Source: Ruminococcus flavefaciens
GTDB lineage: Bacteria > Bacillota > Clostridia > Oscillospirales > Ruminococcaceae
Assembly: GCA_002350065.1 (NCBI GenBank)
Contig: DEDQ01000050.1
Span: 54,898-79,221 of the forward strand
Direction: 5' to 3'
DNA length: 24,324 nucleotides
In this document: piece after piece, positions 15,653 to 22,434 of the stretch
Position numbering within the stretch: the stretch's first letter is position 1
Layout: every line of letters starts with the position of its first letter
Notes under the pieces: generated by a model
Told to the model about the DNA's origin: nothing
The model's input: the letters and a program-made list of their open reading frames with translations, nothing else
Databases searched by the model: none
Made by a program: the position numbers and the translations under genes

Positions 15653-16873
15653 ATGAATATAGTTGAGACCCTTGAAAAGCTGTGGAACGATTCCGGCTTC
15701 CAGAGCTTCTTCGTAGACGGAGGCTGGAAGAACCTCATCATGATAGCGATATCATGTGTTCTTCTCTACCTCGGCATCGTAAAGAAATTCGAGCCGCTCC
15801 TTCTTGTAGGAATCGCATTCGGCTGTCTGCTGGTAAACCTTTCCTATTTCGGACCCGAGTCGACAGACGCGCTCTATCACCCTGAATTGTGGTCACAGTT
15901 CCTTGACGAGGAAAGCGAGTTCTACCACAGCTACGGACACGTAATGGCGCACGGAGGCTTGCTCGATATCCTATATATCGGCGTAAAGGCTGGAATTTAT
16001 CCGTCACTGATATTCCTCGGCGTAGGCGCGATGACAGACTTTGGTCCGCTTATCGCAAACCCGAAGAGCCTTCTCCTCGGAGCAGCAGCACAGATGGGCG
16101 TATTCCTCGCATTCTTCGGAGCTGTATGCCTCGGCTTCACAGGCAATCAGGCAGCATCTATCGGTATCATCGGCGGAGCTGACGGTCCTACCGCTATTTT
16201 CCTCACAACAAGACTTGCACCCGAGCTTCTCGGACCTATCGCTATTGCAGCGTACTCCTACATGGCACTCATTCCTATGATACAGCCGCCGCTCATGAAG
16301 CTTCTCACAACAGAGAAGGAGCGCAAGGTAAAGATGGAGCAGAACAGAAACGTAACAAAGACAGAGAAGATAATCTTCCCGATAATCGTAGCAATGTTCG
16401 TAATCCTTCTTCTTCCCTCAACAGCACCGCTCGTAGGCTGTCTCATGCTTGGCAACCTGTGGAGAGAGTGCGGAGTAACTGAGAGACTTTCCGACACAGT
16501 ACAGAATGCTCTCATGAACATCGTAACAGTATTCCTCGGAATCTCAGTCGGCGCAACAACAGCCGCAAGCAGCTTCCTCAACATCAAGACACTCATGATA
16601 ATCGCACTCGGACTTACAGCGTTCGCATTCTCGACTATCGGCGGACTTCTTGTCGGCAAGCTCATGTACCTGCTCACAGGCGGAAAGGTTAACCCGCTCA
16701 TTGGTTCAGCAGGCGTTTCCGCAGTACCTATGGCAGCACGAGTATCGCAGATGGAGGGACAGAAGGCAAATCCCTCGAACTTCCTGCTCATGCACGCAAT
16801 GGGACCGAACGTAGCAGGTGTTATCGGCTCTGCTATTGCAGCAGGCTTCCTGCTCGCCGTATTTGGCAAATAA
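15653..16873 (+). CDS. oadB: Na+-pumping decarboxylase beta subunit
   Basis: 406 residues, multi-pass. The beta subunit decarboxylates carboxybiotin and uses the energy to export Na+. Signatures: an N-terminal extension and first helices (IMIAISCVLLYLGI), LIFLGVGAMTDFGPLIANP, the conserved GIIGGADGPTAIF with Asp177 (the Na+/proton-site aspartate region of the family), SYMALIPMIQPP, and the C-terminal GSAGVSAVPMAARV and HAMGPNVAGVIGSA. GGAGG is well placed before the ATG. Beta subunits of oxaloacetate, methylmalonyl-CoA and glutaconyl-CoA decarboxylases are nearly interchangeable in sequence, so the substrate is inferred from the alpha subunit. Last gene of the operon; a strong terminator follows at 16886. 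Confidence 0.96.
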   Translation: MNIVETLEKLWNDSGFQSFFVDGGWKNLIMIAISCVLLYLGIVKKFEPLLLVGIAFGCLLVNLSYFGPESTDALYHPELWSQFLDEESEFYHSYGHVMAHGGLLDILYIGVKAGIYPSLIFLGVGAMTDFGPLIANPKSLLLGAAAQMGVFLAFFGAVCLGFTGNQAASIGIIGGADGPTAIFLTTRLAPELLGPIAIAAYSYMALIPMIQPPLMKLLTTEKERKVKMEQNRNVTKTEKIIFPIIVAMFVILLLPSTAPLVGCLMLGNLWRECGVTERLSDTVQNALMNIVTVFLGISVGATTAASSFLNIKTLMIIALGLTAFAFSTIGGLLVGKLMYLLTGGKVNPLIGSAGVSAVPMAARVSQMEGQKANPSNFLLMHAMGPNVAGVIGSAIAAGFLLAVFGK

Positions 16874-16885
16874 ACAGATAAACAC

Positions 16886-16924
16886 AGAAGATGAAGGGAA
16901 AAACGTCCTTCATCTTCTTTTTTT
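16886..16924 (+). terminator. Rho-independent terminator of the decarboxylase operon
   Basis: A perfect 12-bp stem, AGAAGATGAAGG (16886-16897) with CCTTCATCTTCT (16907-16918), has a 9-nt loop and seven T residues to 16924. It begins 12 nt after the oadB stop. Confidence 0.96.
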
Positions 16925-17145
16925 ATACAAAGAGCATGAAAAACACACTTTTTTGACAGATCGTAAATAAGCCGATTTGTAAACTTTTCCAAAACATACA
17001 TTCTGACGAAGGAGATTCCACTCGAATCCACTTTTTTCTAACAGTAAATCAACACTCTATCAACAGGTTCTCCACAGAGTGGCAGTTGAGGGTTGAAAAG
17101 TCGGCTTCCCTTCTTTGTGCAAATCGGAGACTTTAGTTTTTTTGG
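16925..17145. other. Intergenic stretch without recognised gene
   Basis: About 220 nt lie between the oadB terminator and the next promoter. No credible coding frame or RNA gene was seen. A hyphenated inverted repeat, CACTCT/AGAGTG (17052-17057 with 17075-17080), surrounds a stretch loosely like a DnaA box (TTCTCCACA). It is isolated and imperfect. A short AAAGTC/GACTTT pair upstream of a T run (near 17135) might give weak termination. Confidence 0.5.
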
Positions 17146-17174
17146 TTGACAATAGTAATAATTTGTATTATAAT
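17146..17174 (+). promoter_or_regulatory. Consensus sigma-A promoter
   Basis: A perfect -35 TTGACA (17146-17151) and a perfect -10 TATAAT (17169-17174) are separated by exactly 17 bp. This is the strongest promoter in the window together with the one at 21609. Transcription should start near 17181, some 268 nt before the next start codon, so the transcript carries a long non-coding leader or is itself an RNA gene. Confidence 0.92.
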
Positions 17175-17180
17175 GGAAAA

Positions 17181-17420
17181 TACAAAGATAAAATGGGCCG
17201 GCACAGAAAAAAACAGTCAGGCTCACGCAAGGTGTAGAATTGAACAGAAGAAGGGAACGCATTGTTTTTATCCGTATAGGGTCGGCATAGCGGTTTTCCG
17301 GAACAAGAAAACTGTTATGCCTGTTTTTATTTTTCACGGACAATGCGTATGAACGTGGACAAGCCTTGCGATTTTTGAGAAAAACACGGAAAGCAGTAAC
17401 TTTCCTGAGATATGTGCAGA
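17181..17420 (+). ncRNA. Candidate structured RNA or leader with nested long-range pairing
   Basis: Complementary segments occur in strictly nested order. GCACA (17201-17205) can pair with TGTGC (17413-17417), and TCAGG (17217-17221) with CCTGA (17404-17408). CGCAAGG (17226-17232) can pair with CCTTGCG (17364-17370), and ACGCATTGT (17257-17265) with ACAATGCGT (17340-17348). CCGT (17272-17275) can pair with ACGG (17336-17339). Innermost is a 15-bp hairpin, 17284-17298 with 17307-17321, with two G-U pairs. The result is a rod of about 215 nt with a large internal bubble (17233-17256 opposite 17349-17363), reminiscent of 6S RNA. The innermost hairpin is followed by a T-rich run (17322-17334), so it could instead be a terminator giving an RNA of about 150 nt. 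No known family was identified from sequence; the two outermost pairings are short and may be chance. Confidence 0.5.
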
Positions 17421-17448
17421 ACAAAATAAAATCAGGGGGACAAGATTT

Positions 17449-18420
17449 ATGAAGAAGATGCGTTTGCAGAAGCGCAAACTCGCTCTCACCATTGGAATGA
17501 TGGTCGCTGTCATCTTTATACTTGACGGTGCAAAGCGCGAGATATTCAGAGCTGATACGTCAGAGAGCATCGTAGTAGACGGCTCATTCAGGACAAGCAG
17601 TGTGGCGAATCCTAACGCTGACGGAACAGTACCGTTCACGCTTGACGAGAACGGACAGCCCACAACAGCATTTGAGGGCATAAAGTACGCAGGATACAAC
17701 GAAACTGAGATAGAGGCAGACAAGATAAATCAGGGACTTCTCGTCCTTGCCGATGCAGACCACCCGGTAGCAGAAGCGGACAAGGATTCGATGATAGACC
17801 TTGCGGCATACAAGAACGATTTCTACTCGCTTGCTGACGAGGAGGAGCAATACTACCTCAACGCCGACGCAGCAGAGGCGCTCAATCACATGATGGCAGA
17901 CTACAACGCAGCAACAGAGCTTGACGATTTCGTAGTATACGGCACTACCGACACATTCACAGGTTCCGGTTCGAGCTGTAACCGCTATTTTCAGGAGCGC
18001 GTGACCGGCAACACAGTCGACCTCGCACTCAAGGGAGCAAGCTCGATAATCAACTATGACGGACTTGACGAAGAGGGCTGGATAGTTGAAAACTGCGTAA
18101 AATACGGATTTATCGTAAGATATCCCAAGGATAAGGACGCAAAGACCGGCGAGAGCTACTGTCCGTGGCATCTCCGTTACGTAGGAAAGCTCCACGCATC
18201 GAATATGCAGAAGAACGGTCTCTGTCTCGAGGAATACCTCGAAGCGCTGAAGACATACAGCATAGACGACCCGTATGAGTGCTCATACGATGATGCCGGC
18301 TACATTGTGTACTACATAGCGTCAGCAGGGGAGAAGACTCCGGCGAGAGTACCGCTCAGCGGCAACTACAGTATTTCCGGAAACAATTCCGACGGCTTCA
18401 TCATCACAACTAAAAAGTAA
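17449..18420 (+). CDS. M15-family (VanY-like) D,D-carboxypeptidase relative, probably inactive
   Basis: 323 residues. One N-terminal membrane segment (about 11-26) anchors an extracytoplasmic protein. The C-terminal half (about 155-280) follows the VanY/M15 plan: TGNTVDLAL, WIVENCVKYGFIVRYPKDKD, then PWHLRYVGKLHASNM and the typical GLCLEEYLE. VanY-type enzymes use zinc to cut D-Ala from peptidoglycan stems. The usual HxxGxAxD reads RVTGNTVD: Asp191 stays but the first zinc ligand is Arg184. The usual ExWH (Glu-Pro-Trp-His) reads CPWH: His241 stays but the catalytic Glu is Cys238. Zinc catalysis is therefore unlikely. Residues 40-150 are acidic and not recognised. AGGGGG precedes the ATG; the promoter is 275 nt upstream beyond the candidate structured RNA. 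A terminator follows directly. Confidence 0.8.
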   Translation: MKKMRLQKRKLALTIGMMVAVIFILDGAKREIFRADTSESIVVDGSFRTSSVANPNADGTVPFTLDENGQPTTAFEGIKYAGYNETEIEADKINQGLLVLADADHPVAEADKDSMIDLAAYKNDFYSLADEEEQYYLNADAAEALNHMMADYNAATELDDFVVYGTTDTFTGSGSSCNRYFQERVTGNTVDLALKGASSIINYDGLDEEGWIVENCVKYGFIVRYPKDKDAKTGESYCPWHLRYVGKLHASNMQKNGLCLEEYLEALKTYSIDDPYECSYDDAGYIVYYIASAGEKTPARVPLSGNYSISGNNSDGFIITTKK

Positions 18421-18426
18421 AAACTC

Positions 18427-18455
18427 AGCGGTCAGCGTAAAAGCTGACCGCTTTT
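18427..18455 (+). terminator. Rho-independent terminator after the M15-like gene
   Basis: A perfect 10-bp stem, AGCGGTCAGC (18427-18436) with GCTGACCGCT (18443-18452), has a 6-nt loop and a short T run to 18455. Only 45 nt separate it from the next gene, in which no good promoter was seen, so some read-through or a weak unrecognised promoter is likely. Confidence 0.9.
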
Positions 18456-18500
18456 CATATCCCCGTATATCTTAGCATAGAATAGCCGTGAGGTGATACT

Positions 18501-19640
18501 ATGAAAAGATATATCGCGGCATTAACAGTGCTTGTTTTCATGCTGTTTGCAGCTCCGGCGGCGGCAGCGGCGGATACGCTCCCGCCCTATGAGAACGCTG
18601 AAGGCTACGTCCTCATGGAGGCTTCCACGCAGAGCGTTCTTTCCGGTAAAAACGCAGATATAACGTACAATTGCAGCTATCTTAGCAAGCTGATGTCACT
18701 GCTTCTTATCGCCGAGGACATAGAGACCGGCAGATATCTTCTCTCGACCGAGGTCACGGCATCACAGAGCGTCGATGGTACAAAGGGAGCGGTCATATGG
18801 CTCGAGCCGGGCGACACGCTGACAGTCGAGGAGCTTCTCAAAGCCGTTATTATCGGCAACGCAAACGACGCGATGACCGTCCTTGCGGAGAAGTCCGAGC
18901 AAACAGTTGAGGATTTCGTCAGCCGCATGAACAGCGAAGCCTTCGACCTCGGAATGCGGAACAGCGCTTTTTACACGCCATACGGCACATATGATGAGCG
19001 TGAGCATTCGACCGCTCACGATATGGGGATAGTCTGCTGCCGGCTTGCGAGATACGAATTTCTGCGTCCATATTTCAAAACATGGCGTGATTTTGTCAAG
19101 GAGGGCAAGACGGAGCTTGTCAGCGAGAACACGCTTTCCCGGACTTATGACCGCCATATAGGCTTCAAGGCTTGCCATTCGGACAATTCCGGATACTGCA
19201 TCGCCGAGGGAGCCATGAATGAGGGCGGCACCTGTTACATCTCCGTTGTTCTCGGAGCCCCCGACTCGGACACATCTCTTGCGGGAGCGAAAAAGCTTAT
19301 AAACACGGGCTTTCACGATTACAAAGTGACCGCGACCATGTATCCGGACGAGATGATGCACCCTATGCTTGTCAAGGGCGGAACAGAGGAAGCTGTTCCG
19401 GTGCGTATCCGCAATCAGGAGAGGATAGTTATCCCGCGCGGAGTAAAGGAGCTGAGCACGGTGACAGTCCTGCCGGAATACGTCACAGCACCGGTAAAAA
19501 GGGGACAGCGCATAGGTACGGCAGGCTTTTACAGCGGCAAGGAGCTTGTCTGCGAGACTGATATAATTGCCGACGGAGATGTAAACGAGCTGAGCTACAG
19601 GTTTTCATTGTCGAAACTGCTGTCATATTCCATAAATTGA
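18501..19640 (+). CDS. S11 (PBP5/DacF-like) D-Ala-D-Ala carboxypeptidase relative, active-site motifs lost
   Basis: 379 residues. A signal peptide (about 1-24, ending in an Ala run) leads to an exported S11-type penicillin-binding fold. Family likeness is clear around GYVLMEASTQSVLSGKNAD, KLMSLLLIAEDIETG, VIWLEPGDTLTVEELL, NANDAMTVLAEKSEQTVEDF, SVVLGAPDSDTSLAGAKKLI, and a PBP5-type C-terminal beta domain (about 280-379). All three catalytic motifs are altered. SxxK reads YLSK (Tyr60, Lys63; the nearest Ser is at 59, one residue off). SxN reads NAN (120-122). KTG reads KAC (223-225). Acylation by penicillin or D-Ala-D-Ala is therefore unlikely. AGGTGAT supports the ATG. It might serve as a non-catalytic peptidoglycan-binding or scaffold protein; that is inference. 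It follows the M15-like gene, which is also degenerate. Confidence 0.85.
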   Translation: MKRYIAALTVLVFMLFAAPAAAAADTLPPYENAEGYVLMEASTQSVLSGKNADITYNCSYLSKLMSLLLIAEDIETGRYLLSTEVTASQSVDGTKGAVIWLEPGDTLTVEELLKAVIIGNANDAMTVLAEKSEQTVEDFVSRMNSEAFDLGMRNSAFYTPYGTYDEREHSTAHDMGIVCCRLARYEFLRPYFKTWRDFVKEGKTELVSENTLSRTYDRHIGFKACHSDNSGYCIAEGAMNEGGTCYISVVLGAPDSDTSLAGAKKLINTGFHDYKVTATMYPDEMMHPMLVKGGTEEAVPVRIRNQERIVIPRGVKELSTVTVLPEYVTAPVKRGQRIGTAGFYSGKELVCETDIIADGDVNELSYRFSLSKLLSYSIN

Positions 19641-19694
19641 ACAGGGGCGATTTGTGCATAAAGTATAAAAGTGGAAAGACTTTGATAAAGGTAC

Positions 19695-19723
19695 TTGAAA
19701 ATTTCCTTAAAATATAGTATCAT
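19695..19723 (+). promoter_or_regulatory. Promoter of pgi
   Basis: -35 TTGAAA (19695-19700), 17-bp spacer, -10 TATCAT (19718-19723). Transcription would start near 19730, giving a leader of about 53 nt before ATG 19783. The nearby upstream ATG at 19741 would then sit only about 11 nt from the 5' end. Confidence 0.72.
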
Positions 19724-19782
19724 AAGATAGGTAATTTATAATGTACGGCGAACTATGCCCGTGCATAATGGAGGTAAATCAA

Positions 19783-21117
19783 ATGTCATTAAAGCTCAAC
19801 ACAAAATATCTCAAGGATTTTGTCAACGCTGACGAGCTCACAGGTATCAAGGCTCAGGTCGAGGCTGCTGCTGAGACTCTTCACAATAAGACAGGTCTTG
19901 GAAACGATTTCTTAGGCTGGGTAAACCTTCCCACTGATTACGACAAGGAGGAATTCGCACGCATCAAGGCAGCTGCCGAGAAGATAAAGAGCAATTCCGA
20001 TATCCTCATCGTTATCGGTATCGGCGGTTCATACCTTGGCGCAAGAGCAGCTATCGAGCTTCTCAAGTCGCCCCTTTACAATAATATAAAGAAGGACACA
20101 CCTGACATCTACTACGTAGGAAACAGCATCAATCCCACATACCTCAACGAGATAATCTCACTCTGCGAGGGCAAGGATTTCTCTGTAAACGTTATTTCCA
20201 AGTCAGGTACAACTACTGAGCCCGCACTCGCATTCCGCATCTTCAAGAAGATGGTAGAGGACAAGTACGGCAAGGAAGAGGCTAAGAACCGCATCTTCGC
20301 AACAACTGACAAGGCAAGAGGAACACTCAAGAACCTCTCCGACGCAGAGGGCTACGAGACCTTCGTTATCCCGGACGATGTAGGCGGACGCTTCTCAGTT
20401 CTCACAGCAGTAGGACTTCTTCCTATCGCTGTAGCAGGCTGCGACATCGACGCACTCATGAAGGGCGCAGCAAAGGCACAGGCTGACTTCACAGCTGATT
20501 TCGACAACAACGACTGCTACAAGTATGCAGCTCTCAGAAATATCCTTTACAGAAAGGGCAAGTCTGTAGAGATGCTCGTATCCTATGACCCCAGCTTTGT
20601 AATGATGAGCGAGTGGTACAAGCAGCTCTTCGGCGAGAGCGAGGGCAAGGACAACAAGGGAATCTTCCCGGCATCTGTTACATTCTCAACAGACCTTCAC
20701 TCAATGGGCCAGTACATTCAGGACGGCGCACGCATCATGTTCGAGACAGTCGTAGACATCAAGAACCCCAAGACAGACCTCTTCCTCGAGCCCGATGCAG
20801 AGAACCTTGACGGTCTCAACTTCCTCACAAACCAGAATATGTCTGTTGTAAACAGAAAGGCATTCGAGGGAACAGTTCTCGCACACACAGAGGGCGGAGT
20901 TCCCAACATTATCCTCGAGCTCACTGACACAACAGAAGAGAGCGTAGGATACATGATCTATTTCTTCGAGAAGGCTTGCGCTATCTCAGGCTATGTTCTC
21001 GGAGTAAACCCCTTCAACCAGCCCGGTGTTGAGAGCTACAAGTCGAATATGTTTGCTCTTCTCGGCAAGCCCGGCTACGAAGGTGCAAAGGCTGCTCTTG
21101 AAGCTAAGCTCGGCTAA
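19783..21117 (+). CDS. pgi: Glucose-6-phosphate isomerase
   Basis: 445 residues, the length of the Bacillota-type enzyme. It interconverts glucose 6-phosphate and fructose 6-phosphate in glycolysis. Signatures in order: [70 protein letters not shown] (containing the active-site Glu region), and [12 protein letters not shown] with the C-terminal active-site residues. ATG 19783 is chosen because GGAGG (19770-19774) lies 8 nt before it. An in-frame ATG at 19741 would add 14 residues, but these ([14 protein letters not shown]) do not resemble the family and have no ribosome site. Codon use is that of a highly expressed gene (ACA, GCA, AAG, CTC). No terminator separates it from the P-loop gene downstream. 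Confidence 0.97.
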   Translation: MSLKLNTKYLKDFVNADELTGIKAQVEAAAETLHNKTGLGNDFLGWVNLPTDYDKEEFARIKAAAEKIKSNSDILIVIGIGGSYLGARAAIELLKSPLYNNIKKDTPDIYYVGNSINPTYLNEIISLCEGKDFSVNVISKSGTTTEPALAFRIFKKMVEDKYGKEEAKNRIFATTDKARGTLKNLSDAEGYETFVIPDDVGGRFSVLTAVGLLPIAVAGCDIDALMKGAAKAQADFTADFDNNDCYKYAALRNILYRKGKSVEMLVSYDPSFVMMSEWYKQLFGESEGKDNKGIFPASVTFSTDLHSMGQYIQDGARIMFETVVDIKNPKTDLFLEPDAENLDGLNFLTNQNMSVVNRKAFEGTVLAHTEGGVPNIILELTDTTEESVGYMIYFFEKACAISGYVLGVNPFNQPGVESYKSNMFALLGKPGYEGAKAALEAKLG

Positions 21118-21176
21118 TTTGCTGGCTTAAAATAAAACAATAACACACTGCCGGAAGGCAATGGAAGGAGTAAACC

Positions 21177-21584
21177 ATGATAAAACTTATAACAGGAAAA
21201 AAAGGCACAGGTAAAACTAAGATACTCATCGACCAGATCAATGATTCTGTAAAGGCAACAGCCGGCAGCATCGTATGCGTAGAGAAAGGCTCTACAGTAA
21301 GATATTCCATCAGCCGTAAGGTAAGATGGTGCGATACAGAGTACTACGCTATCGAGGGCTATGATACATTCTACGGCTTCGTAGCAGGACTTCTCGCAAG
21401 CAACTACGACATCACAGACGTATTTGTAGACGGAATCTTCCGCATCGGCGGCAGAGATTACGACGCATTCGGCAAGCTTCTTGAAAAGCTTGACAAGCTC
21501 ACAGGCGACGACGTATCAGTAGTATTCACAGTATCTGCTGACGACAGCGAGCTTCCCGAGAGCGTAAAGCAGTTCCTCAAGTAA
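21177..21584 (+). CDS. Small P-loop protein, function unknown
   Basis: 135 residues. The Walker A motif GKKGTGKT lies at residues 7-14, right at the N terminus. A probable Walker B is DVFVDGI with Asp85. The rest (GYDTFYGFVAGLLASNYDIT, YDAFGKLLEKLDKLTGDDVSVVFTVSADDSELPESVKQFL) fits a minimal alpha/beta P-loop fold, with strand VSVVFTVSAD resembling a sensor strand. No membrane segment or extra domain. GGAAGGAG precedes the ATG. It lies 59 nt after pgi without a terminator and before a new promoter, so it is likely the last gene of the pgi transcript. I cannot name a function; the small size suggests nucleotide binding more than a full ATPase machine. Confidence 0.88.
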   Translation: MIKLITGKKGTGKTKILIDQINDSVKATAGSIVCVEKGSTVRYSISRKVRWCDTEYYAIEGYDTFYGFVAGLLASNYDITDVFVDGIFRIGGRDYDAFGKLLEKLDKLTGDDVSVVFTVSADDSELPESVKQFLK

Positions 21585-21608
21585 TTTTAAAAAAGTCCGG
21601 AAGAACTA

Positions 21609-21637
21609 TTGACATATCCTGTCAATTGGTGTATAAT
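21609..21637 (+). promoter_or_regulatory. Consensus promoter of yceD-rpmF
   Basis: Perfect -35 TTGACA (21609-21614), 17-bp spacer, perfect -10 TATAAT (21632-21637). Start is expected near 21644, leaving a leader of about 25 nt before ATG 21669. Strong promoters of this type fit a ribosomal-protein transcript. Confidence 0.92.
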
Positions 21638-21668
21638 ATATTTTATGGTGCTCTGAAGGATTTGTACT

Positions 21669-22127
21669 ATGAAGATAAACCTTAAACAGCTTTTCAGTAT
21701 CGTCGGAGAATCGCGTGACATCGCGTATACAATAAGTACGGACGAGCTTTCGGATATCCGCGGACGCAGCTTTGCATCTCCCGTAGAGGTAAAGGGCAGG
21801 ATATACAACAGGGCAGGCGTAGTCTACCTTGAATATTCCGTGGATATGACTCTTCTCATCACCTGCGACAGGTGCCTGAAAGAGCTTGAAAGAGCGTATC
21901 ACTACGATTTCGACCATATTGTCGTTCCCTCCGCAAACAGCGATAACGATGAGTATATCGTTGCGGACGGCGAGAGCATTGAACTGAATGAAATTGCAGT
22001 AACCGATCTGCTGCTCCAGCTGCCTACCAAAAACCTCTGCAAAGACGATTGCAAGGGCTTGTGTATGATCTGCGGCTGCGATCTCAACGAATCGACCTGC
22101 GATCATCTAAATCAAAACGAGCTGTGA
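21669..22127 (+). CDS. yceD: YceD/DUF177 family protein
   Basis: 152 residues. DUF177 proteins precede rpmF in most bacteria and are linked to 23S rRNA accumulation or processing in other species. Seen here: the central CDRCLKELERAY block and the C-terminal cysteine-rich LPTKNLCKDDCKGLCMICG, typical of the clostridial form and likely to bind a metal. The acidic-aromatic ELNEIAVTDLLLQLPTK stretch is the best-conserved segment of the family. The gene is followed after 24 nt by rpmF, the expected order. The ribosome site is modest (GAAGGA). Function in this organism is inferred from family and position. Confidence 0.93.
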   Translation: MKINLKQLFSIVGESRDIAYTISTDELSDIRGRSFASPVEVKGRIYNRAGVVYLEYSVDMTLLITCDRCLKELERAYHYDFDHIVVPSANSDNDEYIVADGESIELNEIAVTDLLLQLPTKNLCKDDCKGLCMICGCDLNESTCDHLNQNEL

Positions 22128-22151
22128 AGCTCTTTGTAAGGAGGTGCCAGA

Positions 22152-22337
22152 ATGGCTGTACCGAAGAGAAAAACATCCAAGGCAAGACGCGATAAGAGAC
22201 GTTCTGCTGTTTGGAAGCTGGATGCACCCGCAATGTGCAAGTGCGATAACTGCGGCGCATACAAGGCTCCGCACAAGGTTTGCAAGAACTGCGGATTCTA
22301 TAAGGGCGTTGAGGTTCTTAAGATCGACGCTGAATAA
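22152..22337 (+). CDS. rpmF: 50S ribosomal protein L32
   Basis: 61 residues, full length. It starts [18 protein letters not shown], the hallmark of L32, a component of the large ribosomal subunit. The zinc-ribbon is complete: Cys31-x2-Cys34 and Cys44-x2-Cys47, so this is the zinc-containing C+ paralogue. AAGGAGGT lies 8-10 nt before the ATG. Cotranscribed with yceD from the promoter at 21609 and ended by the terminator at 22360. Confidence 0.98.
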   Translation: MAVPKRKTSKARRDKRRSAVWKLDAPAMCKCDNCGAYKAPHKVCKNCGFYKGVEVLKIDAE

Positions 22338-22359
22338 TCGGCTTATTCCGATACATGAG

Positions 22360-22394
22360 GAGGAGAGGAGGCTAAGTCCTTCTCTCCTCTTTTT
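22360..22394 (+). terminator. Rho-independent terminator after rpmF
   Basis: A 12-bp stem with one G-U pair, GAGGAGAGGAGG (22360-22371) with CCTTCTCTCCTC (22378-22389), has a 6-nt loop and five T residues to 22394. Note that the 5' arm contains several GGAGG strings that are not ribosome sites. Confidence 0.93.
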
Positions 22395-22434
22395 CATATT
22401 GAAAAGGCACTGAACAACAGGAGAGAGAAAGAGA

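Noticed and set aside
17050..17082. DnaA-box-like TTCTCCACA inside a hyphenated inverted repeat, possible origin
   Set aside because: A single imperfect box without a cluster, no dnaA/dnaN neighbours and no AT-rich unwinding element; probably chance.
17158..17352. Possible small coding frame starting MTIVIICIIMEN
   Set aside because: It overlaps the -10 of a perfect promoter and the paired RNA segments, lacks a ribosome site and has unordered composition; better explained as RNA/leader.
19741..19782. Upstream ATG start for pgi adding 14 residues
   Set aside because: No ribosome site and no family likeness; GGAGG at 19770-19774 fits ATG 19783.
21145..21165. Small hairpin between pgi and the P-loop gene as a terminator
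   Set aside because: The stem is only about 3-4 bp and no T run follows.
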